Source of the DNA: Planctomycetota bacterium
GTDB lineage: Bacteria; Planctomycetota; B15-G4
Length of the DNA stretch: 21,625 nt
Direction of reading: 5' to 3'
Assembly (NCBI GenBank): GCA_003644265.1
Contig: QNBX01000070.1
Span: 1 to 21,625 of the forward strand
Shown here in pieces: positions 7,643 through 14,755 of the stretch (positions within the stretch are counted from its first letter, which is position 1; the number at the start of each line of letters is the position of its first letter). Below the pieces are notes generated by a model. It was not told the DNA's origin and searched no databases. It saw only the letters and a program-made list of their open reading frames with translations. The translations under genes were made by a program, and so were the position numbers.

Positions 7643-8191
7643 ATGACCTCACCGATCGCCTACCCCGACCGCGCGCAGCTGCTCTACGGCGGCCCGGAGA
7701 TTGCGGCCACCGTCTACCGCATGGGCCGAGAGATCCGCGCGGTCTACGGGCAAGAGGAGGTCACCGTGGTGGCCGTGCTGCACGGCGCGATCGTGTTCTG
7801 CGCCGACCTGATCCGACAGCTCGACATGCCGCTGCAGCTCGAGACCATCTCGGCCCGCAGCTACCGCGGCACGGACACCACCCCCGGCGACCTGACGGTC
7901 AGAGTCGACTGGGCCGGCAGCCTGGAGGACCAGCACGTGCTGCTGGTGGAGGACATCCTCGACACCGGCCGCACGCTCACCCGGCTCAAGCAGGAGGTGG
8001 GTGCCTGCAACCCGCGCTCGCTGCGCATCGCCACCCTGCTCGACAAGCCCGAGCGGCGCGTGACCGAGCTGGAGGCCGACTTCGTGGGCTTCAAGATTCC
8101 GGACCTGTTCGTAGTGGGCTACGGCCTCGACCACGACGGCCGCTGGCGCAACCTGCCCGACATCCTGGCGCTGCAGGGCGAGGGGGAGTAG
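7643..8191 (+). CDS. hpt: Hypoxanthine/guanine phosphoribosyltransferase
   Basis: The 182-residue enzyme transfers the phosphoribosyl group from PRPP to hypoxanthine or guanine, giving IMP or GMP in the cytoplasm. Motifs are clear: AVLHGAIVF (44-52; the usual Lys of the LKG loop is His here), the flexible catalytic loop SYRGTDTT (73-80), the PRPP motif VLLVEDILDTGRTL (99-112), FKIPDLFVVGYG (150-161) with the purine-contacting Lys, and WRNLPDI (168-174). The length fits the family. ATG 7643 gives the usual N-terminus, but three further in-frame starts (7589, 7607, 7625) lie in a tandem repeat just upstream, and with GTG 7589 the gap to the phosphorylase gene is only four bases. The two genes form a purine salvage operon: the phosphorylase frees the base and this enzyme recaptures it. 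Confidence 0.93.
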   Translation: MTSPIAYPDRAQLLYGGPEIAATVYRMGREIRAVYGQEEVTVVAVLHGAIVFCADLIRQLDMPLQLETISARSYRGTDTTPGDLTVRVDWAGSLEDQHVLLVEDILDTGRTLTRLKQEVGACNPRSLRIATLLDKPERRVTELEADFVGFKIPDLFVVGYGLDHDGRWRNLPDILALQGEGE

Positions 8192-8207
8192 GGCAGGGGC
8201 GGAGGGG

Positions 8208-8282
8208 CCTCGGCGCACGCAGCAGCTTGCGGCAGCTCGCAGCGCCCGGCACCAAGCGCATCGAGCACGCCTCGGCGCACGC
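8208..8282. repeat. 13-base direct repeat pair downstream of hpt
   Basis: The 13-mer CCTCGGCGCACGC occurs at 8208-8220 and again at 8270-8282, between the convergent hpt and cupin genes. Its role is unknown. It could be the trace of a small duplication or chance in GC-rich DNA. Confidence 0.4.
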
Positions 8283-8296
8283 CCGCTGCGCGCGGC

Positions 8297-8632
8297 TCAG
8301 CCGTCCAGCACCTCGATCGGCGCGGCCAGTCGCACGTAGATCAGGCAGCCCTGCTTGGAGCGCGGCCTGTGCGTCGAGCCCGGCGGGTGACGCACCCAGC
8401 TGCCGGGCCCCCAGGTGCCGGCGCCGTCCTGCAGCGAGCCCTCCAGCACCAGGTACTCCTCACCGGCGGGGTGACGGTGGGCGTCGTAGACCGCGCCCGG
8501 CTCAAAGCGCAGCAGCACGGCGCTCTCGCCGGTGGCCCGATCGAAGTGCAGCTTCTTCCAGGCCACCCCCGCGCAGGGCGTGTCGCGCCAGGGCAGTTCG
8601 GCGCTGTCGACGCGGATCGTGTCGGTTGGCAT
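8297..8632 (-). CDS. Single-domain cupin (ChrR-like)
   Basis: This 111-residue protein is a single cupin beta-barrel. Motif 1 is at 46-65 with metal ligands His52, His54 and Glu58 or Glu59 (DAHRHPAGEEYLVLEG). Motif 2 is at 75-91 with His88 (GPGSWVRHPPGSTHRP). Proteins of this kind resemble the cupin half of the anti-sigma factor ChrR and small dioxygenase-like cupins, and bind zinc, iron or manganese. No zinc-finger anti-sigma domain is attached and no sigma factor gene is adjacent, so a ChrR-type regulatory role is not supported here. The ATG at 8632 is the only sensible start; the Shine-Dalgarno is weak. It lies 106 bases downstream of a lipoprotein gene on the same strand. Fold is sure, function unknown. 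Confidence 0.85.
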   Translation of the reverse strand: MPTDTIRVDSAELPWRDTPCAGVAWKKLHFDRATGESAVLLRFEPGAVYDAHRHPAGEEYLVLEGSLQDGAGTWGPGSWVRHPPGSTHRPRSKQGCLIYVRLAAPIEVLDG

Positions 8633-8713
8633 GGTTGGATCGTCGCTTGCCGAACGGGGCCCTGTCCACGGGCTCTGCCGTCAGCGAGCCACGAGCCCGA
8701 CGCGGCCCGACCG

Positions 8714-8731
8714 TGGACCCACGATGGTCCA
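8714..8731 (-). terminator. Hairpin just after the lipoprotein gene
   Basis: TGGACC at 8714-8719 pairs with GGTCCA at 8726-8731 around a 6-base loop. In minus-strand direction it begins 7 bases after the lipoprotein stop. There is no U-tract, so it is at best a weak terminator or an mRNA 3'-end stem. Confidence 0.3.
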
Positions 8732-8738
8732 TCGAGCA

Positions 8739-9449
8739 TCAGCGGTCATCGACACTCACGTCCAGCTCCAGCTGGGAATCGTCCCTCACATCGCCCCAGC
8801 TCAGGTCTTCTACTGGGCGGATTCGCACGACGTACCGCTTCCTGGGGCTTGCCATGACGGCCGAGGGGAGACCGGCCGTGACATCTGGCGGCAGCCGAGC
8901 AAGATCCACGATGCAGATGGACGTGAACACCTTGCGTGAGTCACTCTCAACCTCATCGGTCCCGAACATGGTGTTCAGGTTGTACGGAGCGGCAATTCCC
9001 TGCGCGTTCATGACGACGGCACTGTAGGAGACCATGACGAGCCGGACTCTGCGGGGCACCGCGTCCGTGGTGAGGTAGTGCCGGCTCAACATGGCCGTGC
9101 CCTGGAGATGCACGGTGCCGTCTTGCACGCTGAAGATGGGCAGATGGACGTACGGCGGCTCGCCCTCGTCGAAGCCCGTTCGGGCCTCCGCCTCCAGCGA
9201 TGCTGGCATCGGTAACTTGAGCGTGCTCGCTGACGTGTCGTCGCCGGGTGCGTCGTCGCCGCGGGAGCAGCCAGCGAGAGCCAGCAACACAACAGAGCAA
9301 GCGGCAGGGGCGAGCGCCCTGCTGGCAATCCATGCCGCCCGCACCTCTGAGAGCCGAGGCGCCACCGCATCCGGTCCGCCTCCACTCGCCCTACGGGCTC
9401 CCCCCTGCGAACTGGATGCGCCACCTGATCGACGTTGTTTGCGTCCCAT
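8739..9449 (-). CDS. Lipoprotein of unknown function
   Basis: The protein carries a lipobox (LLALAGC) with the lipidated Cys at residue 61 of the 236-residue form starting at ATG 9449. It is therefore probably anchored in a membrane facing the periplasm. The stretch before the hydrophobic core is unusually long (about 45 residues), basic and Gly/Ser-rich, so a later start, such as the GTG about 25 codons before the Cys, is possible. I prefer ATG 9449 over ATG 9461 because GGAG lies six bases upstream of it. The mature part, about 175 residues, has a beta-rich look (HLPIFSVQDGTVHLQG, RVRLVMVSYSAVVMN, RKRYVVRIRPVED) and only one further Cys. I recognise no family. Just upstream is a perfect inverted repeat at 9499-9517. 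The gene is alone or followed by the cupin gene. Confidence 0.75.
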   Translation of the reverse strand: MGRKQRRSGGASSSQGGARRASGGGPDAVAPRLSEVRAAWIASRALAPAACSVVLLALAGCSRGDDAPGDDTSASTLKLPMPASLEAEARTGFDEGEPPYVHLPIFSVQDGTVHLQGTAMLSRHYLTTDAVPRRVRLVMVSYSAVVMNAQGIAAPYNLNTMFGTDEVESDSRKVFTSICIVDLARLPPDVTAGLPSAVMASPRKRYVVRIRPVEDLSWGDVRDDSQLELDVSVDDR

Positions 9450-9498
9450 CGGCTGCTCCATTTCCCGGAAGGAGTTTTCCTACACCCCACACCTCACG

Positions 9499-9517
9499 TG
9501 CTCTGGTAAACAGAGCA
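9499..9517. promoter_or_regulatory. Perfect 7-base inverted repeat in a divergent promoter gap
   Basis: TGCTCTG (9499-9505) and CAGAGCA (9511-9517) flank a 5-base AT-rich centre GTAAA. It lies between the lipoprotein gene (minus) and the exported protein gene (plus). It could be a repressor operator or a 5'-leader hairpin of the lipoprotein mRNA. Its AT content stands out from the surroundings. The rest of this 234-base gap holds no site I can name. Confidence 0.45.
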
Positions 9518-9695
9518 GCGGACGTCGCGAAGGAGGGGCATTGTGCGCATCCGACTGAACTCATCAAGCCCCAAGAAGACCGGTCCAGGCGGCACGCTCA
9601 CCCGGCAAGCAGTGCGATGTCCATGCCAGTGTCCCGGACGTGGCGCTGCCCGTCCTGCCCTGCATAGACAGCCCTCGCCGTGGGATGATCCGGCC

Positions 9696-10565
9696 ATGAC
9701 GACTCCACGCCTGACCCTCGCTCTGCTCCTGCCGGCCCTGCTGGCGCCCTTGCTGCTGGCCGCCGGCGACGAGACGCCGCTGACCGTGGGACACCATGCG
9801 CGCTCGCCCGGGGAGCGCTTCGAGGTCTCCAGCGTGGCCGAGGTCAAGCTGCAGGCCGAGATTGGCACGGGCTTCCTGGCCCAGCGCGTGAGCTACGACT
9901 TGCGCGAGGAGGAGCGGCTCGAGGTCACGGTGCTGGAAGCTGCCGAGGACAGCCAGCGCCGCGTCCAGCTCTCGTACCCCCTGCGCCGCGGCACCACCAC
10001 GGCGCCCCTGGTGGGACGCAAGACCAAGGACCGGCGCGTGGCCAACAAGACCTATGTGGTGGCCGAGTCGGAGGCCGGCCTGGACGTGCGCGACGCCGCG
10101 GGCGAGGCCAGCACGCGCGAGAAGGAGGCGCGCTATGTGCGCGCGAGCTGGGCCTCGTTGGAGCTGGAGCCCGCCCTGCACCTGCTGCTGGAGGACGGCA
10201 CGCTCACGCCGGGCCAGGAGCTGGTGGCGCCGGTGGACGTGGCCCGGCGCCTGCTGGGGCTACCGCTGGAGCAGCTCGCCCCGGACGCGCTCACGCTCAC
10301 GGTGGTGGGCCCGGCGACCGACGGCTCCATCGAGCTGCGGCTGGTGGCCCAGCTGAGCGGCGCCGCCGACGTGGCCGGCCACGACGTGCGCCTGACCGCC
10401 GAGCTGAGCGGCCCGCTGTTCATCGACGCCGCCAGCGGTCGCACGCTGAAGCTGGAGCTGTCGGGCACGACCAAGATCGTGGCGGACGCCGACGACGGGC
10501 TGCTCTCCGCCCGCGGCGAGGGCACGTTGACCCTGCGCCGCATGCTGCGCGAGCTGGACGAGTAG
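9696..10565 (+). CDS. Exported protein of unknown function
   Basis: The 289-residue protein begins with a classic signal peptide (residues 1-23: a Leu/Ala-rich core followed by LLLAAG), so it is exported to the periplasm or beyond. ATG 9696 was chosen because it places this signal at the N-terminus; earlier in-frame codons add an unrelated Arg/Pro/Cys-rich stretch. The mature part is rich in alternating polar and hydrophobic residues suggestive of beta-sheet (RFEVSSVAEVKLQAEIG, QRVSYDLREEERLEVTVLE, SIELRLVAQLSG, LTAELSGPLFID, TLKLELSGTTKIVA). Planctomycete exported proteins with this all-beta look are common and mostly uncharacterised. I see no catalytic motif and no membrane anchor. It stands alone between a divergent lipoprotein gene and a convergent exonuclease gene. 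Confidence 0.8.
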   Translation: MTTPRLTLALLLPALLAPLLLAAGDETPLTVGHHARSPGERFEVSSVAEVKLQAEIGTGFLAQRVSYDLREEERLEVTVLEAAEDSQRRVQLSYPLRRGTTTAPLVGRKTKDRRVANKTYVVAESEAGLDVRDAAGEASTREKEARYVRASWASLELEPALHLLLEDGTLTPGQELVAPVDVARRLLGLPLEQLAPDALTLTVVGPATDGSIELRLVAQLSGAADVAGHDVRLTAELSGPLFIDAASGRTLKLELSGTTKIVADADDGLLSARGEGTLTLRRMLRELDE

Positions 10566-10578
10566 CGCGAGCGCGAAG

Positions 10579-10623
10579 GCTGCTCCGCAGCGTGCGTCCG
10601 CCCGGCACGAAGCCGCGACGCAC
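10579..10623. terminator. Hairpins between convergent genes
   Basis: Two stems lie in the 103-base gap between convergent stops: GCTGC/GCAGC (10579-10583 with 10587-10591) and a perfect 7-base pair GTGCGTC/GACGCAC (10592-10598 with 10617-10623) around an 18-base loop. There is no T-tract. A bidirectional intrinsic-like terminator is plausible. Confidence 0.35.
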
Positions 10624-10668
10624 ACCGACGTCAGCCGCGAGGACAGCGGGCCACGGGAGGCGCCCGCG

Positions 10669-11406
10669 CTAGCTCAGCAGCTCCGCCGGCAGCCAGGCCG
10701 TGAACTTGGAGCGCGGGATGGGGCTGTCCATCCAGGAGACGTCGGGCTCGGGCGCCGTGAGCAGGTCGCGCACGCGGCGCAGCTCGGGCACCGGCTCGCT
10801 CGAGACCGTGCCCTTGCGCGTGCGCCAGCGGATGCACCCGGCCTGCTCGATGCCGCGCACGACCTGATCGGTGATGCGGCAGTCGCCGGCCACGTAGTCC
10901 AGCACCAGCTGGTGGTTGCCGGCCTGCCACTGCACCGGCGCGTCCGCCCCGGACATGAGCTTCTGCTCCTCGACGCCCAGCGCCTGCGCCACCGCCGCCA
11001 GCCCCACCGGGAAGCCGCGCTGCACGAAGAACTGGAACATGGGGTCGTACAGATCGAGGGCGACCTCCCCCGCCAGCTTGGCATCGCCCGCCACCGAACC
11101 GATCCAGCGCAGATCGAACGAGAGCCCGTTCCACGCGAACAGGCGCGCGCCGTCGAGCTGCTGCTGACGCAACCACCCCAGCATGTCCGCCGCCGTGGCC
11201 TGGTCGAGCTGCAGCGCGGGCCGCCCGTCGGAGCCCGGCGTGGTCCAGTGCCGCACCTGCTCGCCGTCGGTGCTGGCCGCGGCGCAGGAGATGTCGAAGG
11301 GTCCGTACTTGTCGAGGTCTTCTCCCGGCGCGAGCTCGATCACGTTGGAGAGTTCGATGTCGAAGCAGACGCGCGGCGCGGGTCGCTGGCTGAAGAGATC
11401 GGTCAT
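10669..11406 (-). CDS. DEDDy-type 3'-5' exonuclease domain protein
   Basis: The 245-residue protein has the three exonuclease motifs of the RNase H-like DEDD superfamily: ExoI FDIE (Asp16, Glu18), ExoII NGLSFD (93-98) and ExoIII YVAGD (Tyr171, Asp175). The Tyr four residues before the last Asp makes it the DEDDy subclass, as in the proofreading domains of B-family DNA polymerases. It is a free-standing domain with no polymerase, helicase or HRDC domain attached. It would remove nucleotides from 3' ends of DNA or RNA using two metal ions; which nucleic acid it prefers cannot be told. ATG 11406 was chosen over an upstream in-frame ATG at 11457 because the added residues are a basic Pro/Arg stretch; AAGG lies about nine bases before it. 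The neighbours give no functional hint. It faces a divergent membrane protein gene across 123 bases. Confidence 0.82.
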   Translation of the reverse strand: MTDLFSQRPAPRVCFDIELSNVIELAPGEDLDKYGPFDISCAAASTDGEQVRHWTTPGSDGRPALQLDQATAADMLGWLRQQQLDGARLFAWNGLSFDLRWIGSVAGDAKLAGEVALDLYDPMFQFFVQRGFPVGLAAVAQALGVEEQKLMSGADAPVQWQAGNHQLVLDYVAGDCRITDQVVRGIEQAGCIRWRTRKGTVSSEPVPELRRVRDLLTAPEPDVSWMDSPIPRSKFTAWLPAELLS

Positions 11407-11529
11407 GGTCTGGGGCCTTCGTCGTGCGGGATCCGGGAGCGGTGCGTCCGGCCGCAACGATCGCTCAGCGGCCCCCGGCGATCAACGCGCGCGCGGACGA
11501 GGTTCCGCTGGCCCGGGTCGCGTGAGATC

Positions 11530-13671
11530 ATGCCGCCCATGTCGCGCGCTCCGCTCCCGCCTGCATCCGACGCCTCGGAGAACACACCTGGGGGCGCGGC
11601 GGCCAACGCGAAGCCGCCCGCGGCTGGCTGCCCAGCGCCTGCCACGCCGACGTCTCCGCCTGGCCGCGCCCGCGACGGCCTGGCCCGAGCACTGCTGCTG
11701 GCCTGCGCCGTGGCGCTGCTGGGCTTCGCCGTGGTCTCGCCCTCCTTTTCGGACGAGTTCCTGTGGGACGACGTGTCGCTGCTGCTGGAGCAGCCCGTGC
11801 TGACCGCGCCCGACGCCCTGCAGCGCATCTGGTTCTCCGGCGACGCGCTGGACTATTACCCCGTCACCTGGAGCGTGGCCTGGGTCCAGCGCCAGCTCTT
11901 CGGGGACGGGGCCATGGGCTTCCGCGTGCTCCAGGCGGCGCTGCACGGCCTGGCCGCGGGGCTGCTGCTGCTGCTGTCGCGGCGCTTGCTCGACGCGGGC
12001 CCGGCGCTGTTTGCGGCGACGCTGTTCGCCGTGCATCCCATGAGCGTGGCCACGGCGGCGTGGGCCAGCGAACTCAAGAACACGCTCACGCTGGTGTTCG
12101 CCCTGGTGGCCTGCATCGCCTGGCTGGCGTGGCGCGCGCGCGGGTCATGGCAGCTGCTGGCGCTGGCCATGCTCGCGTTCGCGTTGTCGCTGCTGTCGAA
12201 GGTGGCGCTGGTGGGGCTGCCGCTGGTGTTGCTGGCGCTGGACCGCTGGCGAGGCCGTCGGCTCGACCGCCGCAGCGTCAGCAGCGCGGCGGCCTTGATG
12301 GCGCTGGCTCTGGCCGCGGCACTTGTCGCGTTCCAGGTCCACGCCAGCCACACGGCCGGGCTGACGGACGTCTTTGAACCCAGCCTGGCGCGGCGCGTGA
12401 TCTGGTCGGGCTACGGCGCCTGGTTCTACCCACTGCGCTTCGCGTGGCCCGTCGGGCTCATGCTGGTCTACCCCTTTGTGCTGCCCGCCGTGGCCGGCGC
12501 CGCGGGGCTGCTGGCGCTGGTTGCGGCGCTCGCGCTGGCCTGGCGCCGTGCGGCGACGGCGCGCCCCGGGCTCGCGCTGATCGTGCTCTGCTACGGCTTC
12601 AGCATCGGGCCGGGCGTGGGGCTGGTCTGGCACGCCCAGGCCATCCTGCCGCCGGTGTCGGAGCACTTCGCCTACGCGGCGCTGCCGGCCATCGCCTGCG
12701 CCCTCGCCGGGCTGGGGCAGCTGTGCATGATCCGCATGCAGCTGCCGCCGCGCGCGCGCGTGGCCCTGGCCCTGGCTGCGCTGATGGCGGTGGGCGCGCT
12801 GGGTGCCCGTCGCGCGGCACTCTACGCCTCGCCCGTGTCGCTCATGTCGCACGCGGTGGAAGCCAACCCCGACGCATGGCAGGCGCTCGACAGCCTGGCC
12901 ATGGAGCTCGCCCGCCGGGGCGAACTCGAGAGCGCGCGCCGGCACCTGTCGCGGGCCCGGGAGGTGGAGCCGCGCTACGACGTCTCGGCCAGCAACCTGG
13001 GCGTGGTGCTGGCCAGCATGGGCCGCGTCGCCGAGGCCGAGCCGCAGCTGCGCGACGCCGTGGCGCTCAAGCCCGACTCGGCCGACTACCTCGCCAACCT
13101 GGTGAGGCTGCTGGGACGCACCGGGCGCGACGCCGAGGCGCTGGAGCTGGCGCGCGCGTTCGCGGCGCGAGCGCGACCCACGGCCGGGCTGCTGGCGGCC
13201 GAGGCCTCGGTGCTCACGCGCGCCGGACGGCCCGCCGAAGCCATCGACCGCTACCGCCGGGCCATCGATCAGGCGCCTGCGTCGGTCGAGCTGCAGCGCT
13301 CACTCGGTCGCCTGCTGGCGAAGACCGGCGATCTGCGCGGCGCCGCCACGCGGCTGCGCGAGGCCACGCGGCTCGCGCCGGGCCGGGCCGGCGGCTGGGT
13401 CGACCTGGGCCGGGTGCTGGAGGCGCTGGCAGCCGCGGGCGACGAGGCCTCGCCGGGCCACAACGCAGCTGGCAGCGGCGACGGCGGCAGGGACCGGGAC
13501 AGCGGCGACGGCAGCAGCGGCAGCGACGATGGCGGCCTGCCCGGCGCCACGCTCAACCCGCGCGACGAAGCGGTCGCGTGCATGCGCCGCGCCCTGGCCC
13601 TCGACCCGACCCACGCCGGCGCGCGAGCCTGGCTGGAGCGCGCGGGCCTGCTCCCTCACTCCCCGCGCTGA
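11530..13671 (+). CDS. TMTC-like GT-C membrane protein with TPR repeats
   Basis: The 713-residue protein has an N-terminal Pro/Ala-rich cytoplasmic tail (1-48), then a polytopic membrane domain of about ten segments (about 52-430). After the first segment comes FSDEFLWDDVSLL (73-85), where the acidic DE/DD residues match the first-loop catalytic motif of GT-C glycosyltransferases of the TMTC/PMT kind. HPMSVATAAWASELKN (169-184) matches the conserved HPxxVExxAWxxxRKN motif of that group. Residues about 445-706 hold five to six TPR repeats. The likely role is transfer of sugar from a lipid carrier to exported protein, by family analogy only. The last TPR is split by a Gly/Asp/Ser-rich insert at 637-676. 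The start could be ATG 11530 or ATG 11539; neither has a good Shine-Dalgarno. The 123-base gap upstream is shared with the divergent exonuclease gene. Confidence 0.85.
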   Translation: MPPMSRAPLPPASDASENTPGGAAANAKPPAAGCPAPATPTSPPGRARDGLARALLLACAVALLGFAVVSPSFSDEFLWDDVSLLLEQPVLTAPDALQRIWFSGDALDYYPVTWSVAWVQRQLFGDGAMGFRVLQAALHGLAAGLLLLLSRRLLDAGPALFAATLFAVHPMSVATAAWASELKNTLTLVFALVACIAWLAWRARGSWQLLALAMLAFALSLLSKVALVGLPLVLLALDRWRGRRLDRRSVSSAAALMALALAAALVAFQVHASHTAGLTDVFEPSLARRVIWSGYGAWFYPLRFAWPVGLMLVYPFVLPAVAGAAGLLALVAALALAWRRAATARPGLALIVLCYGFSIGPGVGLVWHAQAILPPVSEHFAYAALPAIACALAGLGQLCMIRMQLPPRARVALALAALMAVGALGARRAALYASPVSLMSHAVEANPDAWQALDSLAMELARRGELESARRHLSRAREVEPRYDVSASNLGVVLASMGRVAEAEPQLRDAVALKPDSADYLANLVRLLGRTGRDAEALELARAFAARARPTAGLLAAEASVLTRAGRPAEAIDRYRRAIDQAPASVELQRSLGRLLAKTGDLRGAATRLREATRLAPGRAGGWVDLGRVLEALAAAGDEASPGHNAAGSGDGGRDRDSGDGSSGSDDGGLPGATLNPRDEAVACMRRALALDPTHAGARAWLERAGLLPHSPR
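13438..13557 (+). other. Low-complexity insert within a TPR hairpin
   Basis: About 40 residues rich in Gly, Asp, Ser and Arg lie between WVDLGRVLEALAAAG (TPR helix A) and EAVACMRRALALDP (helix B) of the same repeat. The two helices remain intact, so the insert replaces a normally two- to three-residue turn. Confidence 0.75.
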
Positions 13672-13730
13672 ATGGACGCTGCCCCGAGGCACCCAGGTTG
13701 ATGCGAGTGCCCGCGTCGTCAGGCGCGCGC

Positions 13731-13752
13731 AGAGCCGCGCTTGAGCGGCTCT
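13731..13752 (+). terminator. Perfect 8-base hairpin after the TPR gene
   Basis: AGAGCCGC (13731-13738) pairs with GCGGCTCT (13745-13752) around a 6-base loop, 60 bases after the TPR gene stop and 100 bases before the next start. The strong stem suggests a terminator or RNA-stabilising element, though no U-tract follows. If it terminates, the next gene needs its own promoter. Nothing else is evident in this 180-base gap. Confidence 0.45.
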
Positions 13753-13851
13753 CGCCCGCACGGCAAGGTGAGCGTGACGGGGTCCCTGCCAGCGCCAACG
13801 CGAACACGCCGCCATGCGCCCCCACCCCGAACTCAGCGAGAGCCCCCGGCC

Positions 13852-14661
13852 ATGAGCGCGTCCATGCACAAGCTGCTGCTGGTCCTGGCGGCGCTGGCGC
13901 CGCTGGCCGCGCAGCAGCTCCTCTTCCGGGCTGCGCCGGCGCCCAACGAGATCGTCTTGGCGACGGGCGCGCCCGGCACACCGAGCCACCGGCTGGGGCA
14001 GGCGCTCAGCCGGTCCTGGGACCAGGCCCTGCTGATCACGACCCACGTCGCGCCGGCCGGAGGTGACGTGCCTGCGGCACAGCTGCTGACCCTGGAGCTG
14101 GCCGACCTGGCCTTGGCGCCGCGCGACGCCGAGCTGCCCGAGGGCGTCTCGCTGCTGGCCGAGCTGCGATACGAAGACGTGGCCCCTGCAAGCAGCGCCA
14201 GCGCCAGCGCCGGTGACGGTGACGGTGACGGTGACGGTGACAGCGAAGACCCTGTCGTGGGCATCGACCCGGGCACTGCGCCCGAGACACAGCCCGGCAC
14301 CGGCGCGGACACGAGCACGGCCAGCAGCAGCACGACGCGGCTACTGGCGGCCACGGCGCTGCACCCCGGCCTGGTGGAGCGTCTCGTGCGCTCGCTCAGC
14401 GCCGCCCCAGGCTCCCAGACCTGGCGCGTCGTGCATGCGGACCAGCACGCGACAGAGCGCCCCTCGCCACCCGCACCAGGAGACGCCCTCGCCACCCCCG
14501 CCCCGCCGCGACACGTCGGCGCCCTGGCCGCGCGTCAGCCCGCGCCGACCGGCGCCGCAGCCCTGGTTCGATTCATGTCACGCCATGGGGGAGCCTGCGC
14601 CAGCGCCGTGCTGCTGGCGCTGCTGATCACGCGGCGAGGGCGACGCAGGCGCCCCGCCTGA
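13852..14661 (+). CDS. Degenerate TAXI-like binding protein with C-terminal membrane anchor
   Basis: The 269-residue protein begins with a signal peptide or anchor (1-20). Residues 33-109 resemble the start of TAXI-type TRAP transporter binding proteins: IVLATGAPGTPSHRLGQAL matches the family's ATGxxGGxYxxLGxAL, followed by a lobe ending in ELADLALAPRD, like GEADLAxxQ. The normal remainder (about 200 residues of the second lobe) is missing. In its place is a low-complexity linker (113-162) with five GGTGAC repeats, then a short folded-looking piece (163-200), a Pro-rich stretch and a C-terminal hydrophobic helix (about 247-260) followed by RRGRRRR, which should keep the end in the cytoplasm. 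No TRAP membrane subunits are nearby. The TAXI link rests on eye-read similarity only. ATG 13852 was chosen for the signal-like N-terminus. It is possibly a decayed gene. Confidence 0.6.
   Translation: MSASMHKLLLVLAALAPLAAQQLLFRAAPAPNEIVLATGAPGTPSHRLGQALSRSWDQALLITTHVAPAGGDVPAAQLLTLELADLALAPRDAELPEGVSLLAELRYEDVAPASSASASAGDGDGDGDGDSEDPVVGIDPGTAPETQPGTGADTSTASSSTTRLLAATALHPGLVERLVRSLSAAPGSQTWRVVHADQHATERPSPPAPGDALATPAPPRHVGALAARQPAPTGAAALVRFMSRHGGACASAVLLALLITRRGRRRRPA
14212..14241 (+). repeat. Five perfect GGTGAC repeats encoding Gly-Asp
   Basis: Five uninterrupted GGTGAC units encode a (Gly-Asp)5 run within the TAXI-like gene. AGCGCC repeats encoding Ser-Ala lie immediately upstream. The stretch is perfect at DNA level and uses the rarer Gly codon GGT, indicating recent slippage. 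Confidence 0.9.
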
Positions 14662-14700
14662 GCGTGGGCACACGCGGTCGCCGCCAAGCCGCATGGCGGC
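14662..14700. terminator. Two stacked hairpins between convergent genes
   Basis: GCGTG/CACGC (14662-14666 with 14671-14675) and a perfect 7-base stem GCCGCCA/TGGCGGC (14680-14686 with 14694-14700, 7-base loop) lie between the TAXI-like stop and the uridine kinase stop. This is a good candidate for a bidirectional terminator, without a T-tract. Confidence 0.45.
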
Positions 14701-14755
14701 CCGCTCGAAGCTGCGCCCGCCGGAGCCAGGGCCAACGCGCCCGCCGCACTCCCCG

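Noticed and set aside
8297..8632. Cupin as a ChrR anti-sigma factor
   Set aside because: No zinc-binding anti-sigma domain and no ECF sigma gene adjacent; only the cupin half is present.
8227..9027. 266-codon plus-strand frame
   Set aside because: Overlaps the minus-strand cupin and lipoprotein genes, which have a cupin motif pair and a lipobox; the plus frame is Arg/Pro/Ser-rich without motifs.
11459..11483. GATCGC/GCGATC inverted repeat in the exonuclease/TPR divergent gap
   Set aside because: Six-base arms with a 13-base centre are expected by chance in such GC-rich DNA; no promoter beside it.
12444..14066. 540-codon plus-strand frame over the end of the TPR gene and beyond
   Set aside because: Arg/Ala/Gly-rich shadow in another frame of the TPR and TAXI-like genes.
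14212..14241. Short direct repeats as a possible CRISPR array
   Set aside because: Six-base in-frame units without spacers; simple coding repeat.
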